Origin: Rhipicephalus microplus
Lineage: Eukaryota > Arthropoda > Arachnida > Ixodida > Ixodidae
Direction: 5' to 3'
DNA length: 64,000 nt
NCBI RefSeq assembly: GCF_043290135.1
Contig: NC_134701.1
Location: forward strand, 101,406,702 to 101,470,701
Under the pieces are notes generated by a model, which had not been told where the DNA came from, made no database searches, and saw only the letters and a program-made list of their open reading frames with translations. Each line of letters starts with the position of its first letter. Position 1 is the stretch's first letter. Below, piece after piece: positions 1-11,540 of the stretch. Made by a program: the position numbers and the translations under genes.

Positions 1-870
1 CAGATGACACTCGCTGCCCAGCAGAGCTTAAGTGGTGTATATTAGACAAGTGGTGTATATTGGAAAAAGACCCTTTTTGGCTTCCTGAACCCTACGATTA
101 CACATCATGCAGGCAATATGAAAGCTACTGAATTAGGCTGAGCTCTATTACTTACGCGTGCCCACAAAACACCGAAACCAAGCGGCCAAGATCTAGCAGA
201 ACAGCTCAAAACTCCTGTACGTCGTAATATAGCAAAATGTTGGTCGTGCCTTGACGAAACACAGCCTGGACGTTGAAACTAACTCCACGATAACTGTTGC
301 TGGGCTATTCTAGAGTATTTACGGTGCTTGAATGAAACCCTCAGGATAGATCCTATCTTTTGATGGAAATGAAATGTTAGACGCCCGTGTACAATAGAAT
401 TTCAGAATATTAGCTAGTTGATAGTATCCAGAGCCCTCCAGTAAGATGCCATTACTTTGTTTTGCTTCGTGGCGTTCTCATACACAGATTCCGACTCATG
501 GTATCTGTTTTATCCTTTTGCTTTGTTGATGCTGCTTGAAGGATAGAACACATCTTTTTAGTACAGTGGTGTAGGACATAAGTGATGAGAATAAACGATC
601 ATCGTTGGAATAACTTTGCTGAAGCGGAGGTGGGTTCTTTACGCCGTCTTCGCCATTGCCTTAGGAAATAAAAGCTTGCGGAGAAATACAACTGCATTAT
701 TCTTACCACAAAAACATTGAAAGGCAAAAAAAACGCGTTGAATTGCGTTCATTTTTTAGTTCTTCTTATTGCTTTTTTACGATGAAATAATGTGTAAGAA
801 CACTTACCACATGTTCGAACAATGAGGTCATCTGCTACAGGCATCTCACTATTATGTTTCGAGGTCTCTC
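1..870. other. AT-rich intergenic DNA, nothing recognised
   Basis: No reading frame of convincing length or composition, no terminal repeats and no retroelement motif seen on either strand. Unannotated flanking DNA. Confidence 0.5.
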
Positions 871-1030
871 TGCCATGACGATAGTTATAGCGCGAGAACA
901 AAACAATGACACAGAGACAAAAAGGACACGAAAGACACGAGCGCTAAGCGCTCATAGCGCTCGTGTCTTTCGTGTCCTTCTTGTCCCTGTGTTGTCGTTT
1001 TGTTCTCGCACTATAACTATCGTCATGCCA
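871..1030. repeat. Foldback (inverted-repeat) element, 75-bp arms
   Basis: Positions 871-945 and 956-1030 are inverted copies of each other with about seven mismatches, separated by a 10-bp centre. The outer ends are TGCCATGACGATAG and its near complement. Purely non-coding: the short open frame across it (854-1084) simply reads the two arms. The shape suits a MITE-like or foldback non-autonomous DNA element. I see no clear target duplication, so the transposon class is open. Confidence 0.8.
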
Positions 1031-1257
1031 TACCAACTAGCCCAAGCTGCCACACTTCTCTCTGACAGTTGGCGCTTTGGCTGAAATTATTTGCGAATAG
1101 ACTGTGTACCATTTAGTTCCATCTGTCTCAAAGGAGAATATAACAGAATTTTTATTCTGAACCCGAGCTTGCATATAACTAGTGGTTCTTTTAAAGTTCA
1201 CACACCCTGTTCGTTTATGGAAACAAAGAGCAAATAAAGTTGTTTCAGTTTTGTATC

Positions 1258-2215
1258 TTCATCATCATCAACAACAACAACAACAATAACAAATACGACA
1301 ACATAATCAGCCTTACTACGTTCACTGCAGGATATAGGCCACTCCCCAGTTCCACCAGTGAAACCAGTCCTGTGCTAGCTGCTGCTACTTTATGCCCGCA
1401 AGCTTTTATTCTCATCTGCCCACCTAACCTTCTGTCTCCCATCAACCCACTTCTCTTCTCTGGGAATCCAGTTAGTTACCCTTAATACCAGCGGTTATCC
1501 TGTCCACGCGCGACATGCCCGGTCCATGTTCATTTCTTCTTGATTTCAACTATGACAGCCATTAACCCCTTTGGTTCCCCAATCCACTCTGCTCTTTTCT
1601 TGTCTCTTTAGGTTACACCTACCACTTTCCTTTCCATTGCACGCTGCATCGTCCCCAAGTTAATCGGAACCCGTTTTGTAGGTCTCCACGTTTCTGCTCC
1701 GTAGCTAAGTACCGGCAAGATGCAGCTGTTATTTACCTTCGTCTTGAGGGATAGTGGCAATCTAGTACCTCTCATGATTTGAAAGTGCTTGCAAAATGTG
1801 TTCTACCTCATTCTTATTCTTCTACTTACTTCACTATCATGGTTCGGCTCCGCGATTATTACGTGTCCTAAGTACACTTAGTATTTTACAATTTCAACTA
1901 TACTATTACCTATTTCGAAGCGCTGCTCTTTTCCGAAGTTGTTGTACATTACTTTCTTTTTTTTGCAATTTATCTTAAGACCTACCTTTCTGCTCTCCTT
2001 ATTTGACTCCATAATCATGAGTTTCGATTCATCCCCTGAGTTACTCAGCCATGCAATGTCAACGGCTAAGTGCAGGTTACTAAGGTGCACTCCATTAACT
2101 GTTATTCCTAACTGTTCTCATTCAAGGCCTCTGAAAACCACCTGTAAGCATGCGGTAATAGCACTGGGGAAAGTGTATCCTCCTGCCTTACACCATTCTT
2201 CTCAACAATCTCCTT
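1258..2215 (-). mobile_element. RTE-type LINE, 3' half (RT C-terminus to 3' tail)
   Basis: On the minus strand the segment begins at a degraded reverse-transcriptase motif GVRQEDTLSP (near 2180), continues through an RTE-like palm/thumb stretch (ESNKESRKVGLKINCKKKK, about 1930-2010), then a degraded GTMQRAMERK and TGHVAR stretch (about 1500-1680), and ends in a TTG/ATG microsatellite-like 3' tail at 1258-1290, as RTE/BovB-like elements do. Stops and frame changes throughout show a dead copy. The 5' part continues at 2216 in the opposite orientation. Confidence 0.7.
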
Positions 2216-2475
2216 ACCAATCTTTCAACAATCGACCAATTTCATACTATCAATCAGGTAACAGCGAAACGCACAGATTATAGCCAAGCACTACGCATAA
2301 CCTTCATAGATTACGAAAAGGCGTTTGATTCAATAGAAGTATTAGCAGTCACGCAGACACTGCGGAATCAGGGCGTCGACGAAGCATATATAAACATCCT
2401 GGAAGGAATATACAGAGATCAAATGCTACCAGAATGCTTCAGTTATGTTTATAGCAATGCAATCACTGCCTCAGT
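2216..2475 (+). mobile_element. RTE-type LINE, inverted 5' segment (RT core)
   Basis: The plus strand encodes a reverse-transcriptase core: TINQVTAKRTDYSQ, then FIDYEKAFDS (motif A with its catalytic Asp), then QGVDEAYINILEGIY. In RTE proteins these residues come immediately before the GVRQGD motif that opens the neighbouring minus-strand segment. The two pieces are therefore consecutive parts of one element, the 5' part inverted. Upstream 5' sequence is missing. Confidence 0.7.
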
Positions 2476-2769
2476 AATTTATTGTTCGAGTACACAGTTC
2501 TCGGATATGAAACATTGGGAAGACATTGGCTGCTTTATTCCCGCATGACAGGCAGAAAAATACTTTGCTAGAGCCCTGAGGAGATGTCCTTGAATAAAGC
2601 AGCACCGTAGGTTGCATTCACGTGGGCAGAGAGACAGAAAACTGCATGTGAATAAACATGGCCACTGAGTTTGCGGGTGCACGGTGGGTTTCTCTCCGGC
2701 CGTCCAAATCGCACAGAAAGTTCGTGTTTCCAGAGGTGGGCGCGGCTCGCTTTTTCCTCCACACCACGG
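2476..2769. other. No feature recognised
   Basis: Short gap between two LINE insertions. It may include a few residues of the endonuclease of the next element, but I cannot align it. Confidence 0.4.
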
Positions 2770-5700
2770 CGCTGTTTCTTTCGGTCGAAAAGGCTGCAGC
2801 GCTGTTGGCGAAATACCCTAGAAGACCTGGGTAGCGACCACTACATCATCGAGGTACATGTTCAAGGTGGCCCACGTAAACCCACGGGAAAATAGCTAAA
2901 GTTGGTAGACTGGACCCCGTTCCGCAAATCACGTGAAAACCAGGTCCAACCTATCAGCGACATAGAGGACTGGATACACACGCTTAAACCGGATATTAAT
3001 AATGCCACCCGAATCGTACCTCCCGAGGCACACCTCGAAGAGATCGATAGCCGGCTCCTCCACATGTGGGAGGCAAAGCAATCGCTCCAAAAGAGGTGGA
3101 AGAGACAGAAACACAACAGAAACCTCAGGAAACGCATAGCACTCCTCAACACAGAGATAGAGATGTATGCAACACAGCTAAGCTGGCAACACTACGATGA
3201 AACCTGCGATGCGATGGACAGGCAGCTAAGTCTTAGTAAAACTTCGCATTTTCTACGGTTCCTGCTCGACCCAGAAGTCAGCAAAACCGCCCAACGACAA
3301 ACCATCAACAAATTAATACATGCTTACAAGGGCACCGACGAGGAGTTTCTTAGGGAGGTAGAGCTCAAATATATCTCTCAGGCTCCTACTCAGCAGCATC
3401 CAGATTATACGGGCCAGATCAACACTACTCTAGAGGAAGAATTCACCGAAGCGGATATCCGTGCCGCCCTACAAAAGCTTAATACCAAATCTGCACCAGG
3501 TCCGGATAACATCACGAATAAGAAGATACGCAACTTGGACGATGAGTCGATTACGCATATCACAGACTGTATGAATAACTGCTGGAACACCGGAATTTTG
3601 CCCCCGCATTGGAAAACGACCAAGGTGATTCTGATTCCGAAACCAAGGAAACCACTGAATACTGACAATCTTAGGCCCATCTCCTCAACATCTTGCATAG
3701 GCAAATTGGTGGAACACGCTTTCCTGGCTAGTTTGACAAATTACCTCTAAGACAATGATTTTTTCCCACACACCATGATTGGCTTCCGCCGGCATCTTCC
3801 AACGCAGGATGCCATGTTGCAGCTTAAGCATCACATCATAGACAGTACGAGACGCTCCACTAAGGGCATACTTGGTCTTCATCTGAAGAAGGCTTTTGAC
3901 TCTGTCACGCATAGCACCATTCTAAATCAGGTCAATACCTTAATCTTGGGGATTCGCACGCATATTAGGGCATTTATTACGGGCAGAACGGCCACGATCA
4001 CTGTGGGAGCACTCAGGTCGTCCGAAATAACCATAGGAAGTGCGGGCACCCCGCAGGGTTCCGTGATATCTCCCATGTTGTTTAACCTCACCCTCATTGG
4101 TCTTCCTTCAAAACTTCAAACCATCTAAGGACTTCATCACACCATTTACGCCGATGACATCACCCTCTGGGTGTGCGACGGCAGGGACGGTTCCAGTGAA
4201 CAGAGATTACAGGAGGGGATTGACGCAGTCGAACGGTATTTACAAGGAACTGGACTACTCTGCTCGGCGAAGAAATCTGGGCTACTGCTATATCGCCCTA
4301 CACTTAGAGGTCGGCCACCCAAACAACATTCCCAAGTACAGGCACACGCTGATATAACACTCACTACAAGCGATGGTCACGCCATACCAACCGTGGACAA
4401 AATCAGAGTGCTAGGTTTCATCATAGAAAGTAAGGGTACCAACGGAGAGACAGTTCGCAACATTGAAGCCAGAGTGTCTAACACGATGCGCCTCATTAGG
4501 CGCATTACCAATAAACACAAAGGCATGAAAGAGGCCAGCATCATCCGTTTGATCCAAGTGTTTGTTCTAACTCACATCACCTATACGGCGGCGTACCACC
4601 GATGGTTTACCGCGGAAAAGTCAAAACTCAACAGCCTAATTGGGAAAATTTACAAACAAGCGCTAGGTTTGCCTCAAAACACCAGCACCGAACTACTCCT
4701 TCAACTTGGTTTACACAATACCTTTGGGGAACCTATTTAGGCACAACAAATCTCCCAATTCGAGCGTTTAGCCAAGACTAAGCCAGGCCGCCAGATTCTA
4801 TGTAATCTCTGTATTACTTACCACACTCAACACGGAGACAAACACGACATACCACGCACTATCCGTGCTAAGCTAACAGTACCACCCATACCAAGAAACA
4901 TGCACTCTGAACACAACAAGGGCAGACGTGTCAGTAGAGCCAGGACCATGTCAAAGATGTTTGGGCGCAACTATGAGGCAGTCTTTGTCGACGCAGCACG
5001 CTACCAGGAACGTCACCACTTCGTGGCTGCTGTCGTAGACCACACACAACAATGCAAAAGCAGCGCGTCAATCATCACAAGGAACGTAGAAACGGCAGAG
5101 GAAGTGGCTACCGCGACGGCCATAGCCCACACTAACGCCTCATGCGTAATCAGCGACTCGCAGACAGCCGTTAGAAACTACGCCAGTGGCAGAACCTCCC
5201 CCGAGGCATTGCGGATTCTTAATACAGGCAAAATTCACGAGGCGGACAAATACGTACACATCTTGTGGTTCCTTGCCCACACACCACTAGGTAACGCGGA
5301 GGCCTATCCGAATGAAGTGGCGCACAACGTGGCTCGAGGTCTTACGTTCCGAGTCACGTCAGACGAAGCGGCCACCCAAACAGACCTTTCTGCGCCGGTG
5401 TAGGAATGGGACGATCGGCTCACTACATTTAATGACATAATTCAACACTATCGACTGCAAAGGCGGAAGTACCCTCCGCCTCCATCCAAGCTAATTCGGG
5501 CCCAGTCCGTTAAGTGGCGACAGCTACAAACACGCACATACCCGAACCTTGTCATCACACACCACAGATATCCTGACGTCTATAGTTCTAATCTATGCCA
5601 GTACTGTACCACCAGAGCCACTCTCGACCATATTTTATGGGAATGTCCAGCATTAGTCCGAAATTCTGGGGTCGCGGCCTTCAATGAAGACCTTCGGGCG

Positions 5701-5866
5701 CGTTGGAGGACTGCGCTGCTCAGTTCGGGCCTGGACAAATAACTTTGGGCGATCCAGCAGGCCAAGGAAGCTGCCGGGAGACACGGTCTCTCCGTTGGCC
5801 CCTAGGTGGGAGCCCATCCCAGCAATCTGCCGGAAATTAATAAAGTCTATCTCTCTCTCTGTTGGC
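2770..5866 (+). mobile_element. 5'-truncated LINE with APE endonuclease end, RT, RNase H
   Basis: A non-LTR retrotransposon lacking its 5' end. Protein order is the end of an APE-type endonuclease (LGSDHYIIEV at about 2830), reverse transcriptase, RNase H and a C-terminal zinc knuckle. The 3' end is AATAAAGTCT followed by a short TC-rich tail at 5838-5866. An RNase H after the RT places it in the I/LOA-like group of LINEs (family knowledge). Related fragments lie at 6478-7036 and 51955-53190. Confidence 0.85.
2776..5805 (+). pseudogene. LINE ORF2-like polyprotein: EN-RT-RNase H-zinc knuckle
   Basis: One continuous frame encodes the endonuclease end (LGSDHYIIEV), RT fingers (KSAPGPDNITNKKI, about 3490-3530), palm (LKKAFDSVTH near 3890; PQGSVISPMLFNL near 4050; YADD near 4150), an RNase H (AVFVDAARY near 4985, first catalytic Asp present) and a CCHC-like knuckle (CQYCTTRATLDHILWEC, about 5600-5645). 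Normal function would be target-primed reverse transcription. The frame is interrupted by TAG at 2893, TAA at 3748, TAA at 4126, TAG at 4738, TAG at 5401 and TAA at 5740. There is no frameshift and no TGA. The TAG at 5803 may be the true stop or a further lesion. Not functional under the standard code. Confidence 0.85.
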
Positions 5867-6477
5867 GAAGATTCTGTTTGGCGGTAAAAATTGGTATTGC
5901 GATTTTATATAACTTTTCGTTTGTGTGCAAATGTCGGGTCATGGAAGTACGAAAGGCAAAGTCAATTCTGAAGAGTTTCATTTTCAAATGGGGTTTTTAT
6001 TTGCTGTAGATTAGCACCGTCCATACTAGATCAGTAAAAATTGCGATATCTCTGCAAGAGATCCGCATGTGCCTGAAACTTCGAAGTTCGTGCGCTGTAT
6101 ATAAAGGGGGGAGGTGCACCAGTGAAGAAGACAAAAAATGGCAGTGCAATCCGCAATAAGGTGAGAATACTGCAGCGTTCCACGTCCATGGAACACTTTT
6201 TACACTTGATTAGATGAATTATTCTTGTTCTCATTGAACTAGCACTGATTTTCATTGTAACGGTGTCGCCAGAATCCGTGCAGACGCTTTAATGTTCTCA
6301 GAGCAGCGCTACGACGTGGTTTTGTTGCTTCTTAGAAGCGTTCTTCGTTTCTAAGACTGCAACGCTGGCCTTCAAGCCGTGCTCACCTTAACTAGTCTTC
6401 TCTATAGATGAGGAACGTTCAGTAGGACTTCTCAATGACAAGTAAAACTCTGCTGAGCACGCGAGGGATGAATTGGT
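5867..6477. other. Intergenic, nothing recognised
   Basis: Only short chance open frames of mixed composition. No repeat structure seen. Confidence 0.4.
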
Positions 6478-7036
6478 TGCGAAACTTTATTGAGGTCCTG
6501 CAAGGCGCGCGTTAGCGCGCATCGGGCGACTCCCACGTCGGTACCGTTAGGCCAAGCCTATCGGCCGCTCAGCGGGCCTGCTGGACGGCCCAAAGTTGGG
6601 CGGCCAGAAGGGAGCTGCGTAGGGCCGCCACCCACCTGACCGATGTAGTGTTGGGGTTAGTGTACATTGCCTTGCACTCCCAGAGCATGTGCGCCAGCGT
6701 GAATACATCCCCACATGCGGGGCAGGCGTCGTTGGGGAACACGTAAGGATAAATAGCGTGAAGGCATCTCAGGTTAGGGTATGTGTCGGTCTGCAGTAGT
6801 CTAAGCGTAAGGGCCTGTGGCCTATTAGGATTTGGATGAGGGAGTGGATATAGTCTTCGCGCGAGGTAAAAATGTTTTGTTATTTCTTTGTTCGTGGCAG
6901 GCGCGTCCCTCTTTTCTGCAACCCCGTTGGCCCCGAATCGTTGCCCGGAACCGGCGCGGTCAGTTAGCATGCGCGTGGCCTGGTGGGCAGACTCGTGGAG
7001 GTTGGGGGGGAGCGCCTTGGACCTGTCCCGAGAGAT
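6478..7036 (-). mobile_element. LINE 3' end, same group as the 2.8-5.9 kb element
   Basis: On the minus strand this starts near the end of an RNase H domain (HESAHQATRMLTDRAGS near 6930-6990), passes ITKHFYLARRLYPLPHP and QTDTYPNLRCLHAIYP, a zinc knuckle CPACGDVFTLAHMLWEC (about 6665-6720), then QLWAVQQAR, and ends with an AATAAAGTTT-type 3' end at about 6478-6492. It is severely 5'-truncated. It shares the knuckle spacing and the LWAVQQA ending with the larger element to the left. Confidence 0.8.
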
Positions 7037-7575
7037 AAATAAACAAAATCAAAGCATATACACGGAGTGAATGATTAGTGGGGCGAAGCGTACGTTCATG
7101 CATCTGTGCATTTGTTCGTCCATGCGTCCATTGACTCCGATCACAGTACAGCATGCTTATGAGAGACCTATCATCATTAAAGTGCCCCATTCATCAAATA
7201 ATTCACTCCGTGGATATGCTGGCTATGCTGGATAAACTTAAGACCGACGAAGTGAGCAATCAAGACATTCGTCCCTAAAAGTAATAAAACCACGTCGCGC
7301 TAAGTGTCACAGCTGTAATTACGTTAGCGCGCCTGTAATACGTCTCTAGACAGCGTTCAATCTAAATCACGAGTAGTTCCACGAAAGGAACAAGAGAGTG
7401 ACCTATATAATTACATGCAACCCGTGAATGCAGAATGCGGCATTCTGATTTCGCTTGTGCATTGGGCTGTCTGTTTCTATGATAGCCGAGCGTTTTATAA
7501 TCGCACCTACTCGCAAATCTGGCGTTGGTGGCGCAATCGACACCTCCATTGCGCATGCTATTGTCTCGTGCCCAC
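7037..7575. other. Intergenic, nothing recognised
   Basis: No coding or repeat signal beyond short open frames. Its right end leads into the first composite repeat unit. Confidence 0.4.
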
Positions 7576-7622
7576 GTTTTAAGTACGAAGCAATTCTTAG
7601 CGAACATCGGCGACATTCAACG

Positions 7623-7757
<135 letters not shown>

Positions 7758-8377
7758 CTAGCCGCCTACGACTTTTAGCTCTCCTGGCTGTTTCGATAAT
7801 GATATCGGTACCAAGCTTCGTACGGTAAAACATGACTGCATGACGAACATATTTGATTTGTCATAACATGAAAATATTGACATGTGTGTCATGATTACAC
7901 GGTTTACATTTCATGCTCCAGCAGCTATTGTGGTGGTTTCGTTCAGATGACATGTTGCAAAACTGGTAAGGGATGACATGATTGCATCGCAAACATAAGT
8001 GACAGACCCCAACATGAAAATCATGACAAGCTTGTGATGTAGCAACATGACTACATGCCACGCTATTGATGCACTCATGGCCATTTTGCTAGCATCACAT
8101 GCACAAAATTCGGTATTACGGTACGTGAATGGATGATGAAGGTATCTGACTGGAGAAAACTTGATTTTGTAGAGAAGCCTGTCATGTAACAACATGACTA
8201 CACGCTGCGCTCATGATGCGATCGCGGGCGTTTCACTAGCTTCACACATGCCAAATTTGGTTTTACGTGACGTCAATGGATGACGATTGTATGTGACTGG
8301 TGCAAACATGATAATCATAAGGTGCGTGTCATGTGAAAACATGACTACATGCCACAGTCAAGGTGCCAACACATTTC

Positions 8378-8735
8378 GACGGGACGTGGTGCGCGTGCTC
8401 GCCGGCGTTCATTTTGTCACGTCACGCCAGCGTTGCCACGCGAGGCACCAGTCCTGCCATATACTCGCAGGCGCGCGCCACGCTGCGTTTCTTTGACGCA
8501 TGCTCGTTTCAGCGCGTCCAGTGTCCCTACGTCAGGAAAACAGGGAGTTGCAGTGTTGTCTGAATGACGCATTGGCGCGAATTTTGCACCAGTAGCCGTC
8601 GGGCCACGCCGATGGACGCTGGTCGCGCTGGTCGCGCCTGGCGTCAGACTGTAGAGTGTTCGCGTTTTGATATTGTAGCGTCGCTGTGCCTAGCGTGCGC
8701 GCGCGTCAACGATACAATGGAGTATATAATTGGGC
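8378..8735 (+). repeat. CpG-rich core of composite unit 1
   Basis: A GC- and CpG-rich block (TGGTGCGCGTGCTCGCCGGC and following) inside AT-richer subrepeats. The matching blocks are 10033-10395 in unit 2 and about 14718-15080, inverted, in unit 3. Over the first ~95 bp units 1 and 2 differ at only about four positions, clearly better conserved than the subrepeats around it. A TATA-like GAGTATATAATTGGGCG sits at its right end (near 8719). Open frames over it differ between copies and are not credible genes. Confidence 0.7.
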
Positions 8736-9142
8736 GTTTCAATATGTGCTCGCAGCCGTTTTGCTAGCTCCACAAGTACTAAAATTCGTTTTGCGTGGTG
8801 ATGTCAATGAATGACAAAATATATGACTGGTGCAAACATGAAAATTCTGACACGCGTGTCATGTAAGAACATTACAATATACCACTCTAATAGCGTGCTC
8901 ACGGCCGTTTTGGTAGCTCCCCATATACTAAATTTAGTATCACGTGACGTGGATAGATGAAGAACGTAAACAACCCATCCAAACTTGATAGTCATGACAC
9001 GGAGGTAATCTACGGCATCATTTACCTCCACCTCTTAACGTTGTGCTGATTTTAAAGTGACACATCAACCTTTCTTATTCTTGCATTGCGAATCATCGAT
9101 TGCCACTGTACGTAGGATCGGCCGATTTTTTTTTAGTGTGAA

Positions 9143-9175
9143 GCATTTCTTGGGGAACTTCGGCGACTTTTAGCA

Positions 9176-9261
<86 letters not shown>

Positions 9262-10792
9262 CCTATCTATCTATCTATCTATCTAACTAACTAGCCGCCT
9301 ATGGCTTTTAGCTCTCCTGGCCGTTTCGATAATGGTATCGATACCAAACTTGGTATAGCATAACATGACTAAATGAAGAACATATTTTACCAGACATGAC
9401 ATGAAAATCATGATATGTATGTCATGAATGTCATAATTTGCATTTATTTTGCTGCCACTCCTCCGGTGGTTTAGTGCACGTGCCATGTTGTAAAACTGGT
9501 ATGGTATGACATGATTGCATAGCGAACACAAGCGACAAACCCCAACAAGAAAATTGTGACATACGTGTCTTGTAACAACATGACTGCACGCCACGCCCAT
9601 GATCCGCTCACGGCCATTTCACTAGCGTAACATATACCAAATTTGGTATTACGGTACGTGAATGTTTGACAAAGGTATGCGACTAGTGCAAAGATGACAA
9701 TCATTAGATGCGTGTCATGGAACAAGATGACTACATGCCATGCTCATGATGCACTGGCGGCCGCTTTGCTAGCTTCCCATGAGCGAAACTCGGTATTACG
9801 CAACGCGAACAGATGACATAGGTGAATGGCACATCCAAACATGATAATCGCGACATGCGTGTCATGTAACAAAATAACTACATGCCACGCTCAAGATGCG
9901 CTCGCGGCTGTTTCGCTAGCTTGACAGATGCCAAATTCGGTACGAATGTATGTGACTAATTCAAACAGGATAATCATCAGATGCGTGTAATTTGAAAACT
10001 TGACTACATGCCACAGTCAAGGTGCCATCACACATCGACGGGACCTGGTGCGCGTGCTCGCCGGCGTTCATTTTGTCACGTCACGCCAGCGTTGCCACAC
10101 TAGGCACCAGTCCTGCCATATACTCGCAGGTGCGCGCCGCGCTGCGTTGCTTTGACGCATGCGCGTTTCAGCGTGTCCGGTGTCCTTACGTCACGAAACG
10201 AGCGAGACGCAATATTGTCTTGGTAACGCATCGGCGCGATTTTCCCGTCGGTTACCGTCGGCCCGCGCCAACACACGCTGGTCGTGCAGGTCACCCTTGG
10301 CCAGACTACAGTGCTCGCGTTTTGCTAACGTAGCGTCGCTGTGCCCCACGTGCGTGCGCGCCAACGCTACATATGAGTACATTATTGGGCCTTTCATGAT
10401 GAGCTCGCGGCCATTTTGCTAGTTCCACATATACCAATTTGGTGTTACGTGACGTCATGCATGACAAAATATATGACTGGTGGAAACACGATAATCCTTT
10501 ACACGTGTGTCATGTAAGAACGTGACAACATACCACGCTAGTAGCGTGCTCGCCGATGTTTCGCTGGCTCCACATATATTAAGTTTAGTATCGTAGTAGC
10601 ACGTGACTTGGATAGATGACGAAGGTAAACGACGCATCCAAACATTATAATTATGACACGGAAGTCGTGTCCTGCATCATTTACCTCCACTTCGTAACTT
10701 TGTGCTGATTTTAAAGTGACATATCAACTTTTCTTATTTGTGATTCGCATATCATCAATTCCCATGGTACGTAGGATCCGCCAATTTTTTCT
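9143..10792 (+). repeat. Composite repeat unit 2, direct copy of unit 1
   Basis: Same order as unit 1: lead-in AAGCATTTCTTGGGGAACTT, TATC array (9176-9293), CGCCTATGGCTTTTAGCTCT, CATGAC-rich subrepeats, CpG-rich core (about 10033-10395), more subrepeats, then CATCATTTACCTCCACTTC and CGTAGGATCCGCC at the right end. It follows unit 1 with only a few intervening bases, so the two are in direct tandem. Confidence 0.75.
9176..9293. repeat. (TATC)n microsatellite in unit 2
   Basis: Near-perfect TATC array at the same relative place as in unit 1, ending in AACTAACTAGCCGCC. Confidence 0.97.
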
Positions 10793-11540
10793 TATCTGAT
10801 GCGCAGAAGAGCACGCAGCAATATGACATATAACTGAAATTAAATAGAAGAAACAAGACCTGACGTCACTTTCTATAACAAATAAAAACTACAGCATCGA
10901 CAAAGCATCTATTGTATAACACGTAACCAGTCGGCAACTAAATAATAAATCGCTACTATTGAATCAAAAATCCATTTAGACTTCCACTGCATAATTTTCT
11001 CTCCTCTATGCAGAATGCCAACGACGCATGCACGCAAGGTAACCATGTGAACGCCGCAGCATTAGTGCGTTACGAAGACATAACACCCGCTGAAGAGAAA
11101 CGGTCGCAGAGCGAACCAAACTCGGCGCTTAGCATCAGCAACTGCCTTGCTCTCTCATCGCAATGTGCCGACGCCGTCAATTCCGGCACGGAAGCAGCGC
11201 TCACGAAGCGTACAACGCCTCGCACTGGCCGGCGAGGCGTTTCCAGTTTCCTTTCCAGCTGCCTCCCAGAGCGCCACAGAAACAGCAGACAGGGAGAAAG
11301 TCTAGACTACATCTAGACTGAACGTTACCAGCTATGAGACGACTACGAGCTGGTTACAGGTGTGCCCTGGTCGTTTATGGTCACCCATTCGTACTGTGAC
11401 ATCTACAGTGTTCCGTCAATATAATGGGGAATGCAAGAACGAACATAAAGATGTTTCGTTTGTTGAAGAAGAACGGCCCACGCGTTCAGTTTTGTGTATC
11501 TGGTATGAAACACTTCGTGTTACATAACAGTGGCAATGCA
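10793..11540. other. Spacer between repeat unit 2 and the tandem duplication
   Basis: Contains a 102-codon open frame (11008-11316, plus) of ordinary composition with no recognisable domain. The stretch around 11150-11300 is CpG-rich. I cannot tell whether it is an exon, a degraded element or chance, and I do not call a gene. Confidence 0.35.

Noticed and set aside
2776..5805. Alternative genetic code (TAA/TAG read as Gln) as an explanation of the LINE stops
   Set aside because: Other elements in the same window use TAA and TAG as terminators, and the DNA looks like a tick chromosome. The pattern is reported, not this explanation.
11008..11316. 102-codon open frame as a host gene
   Set aside because: No recognisable domain, no splice context, flanked by repeats. 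Left as unexplained.
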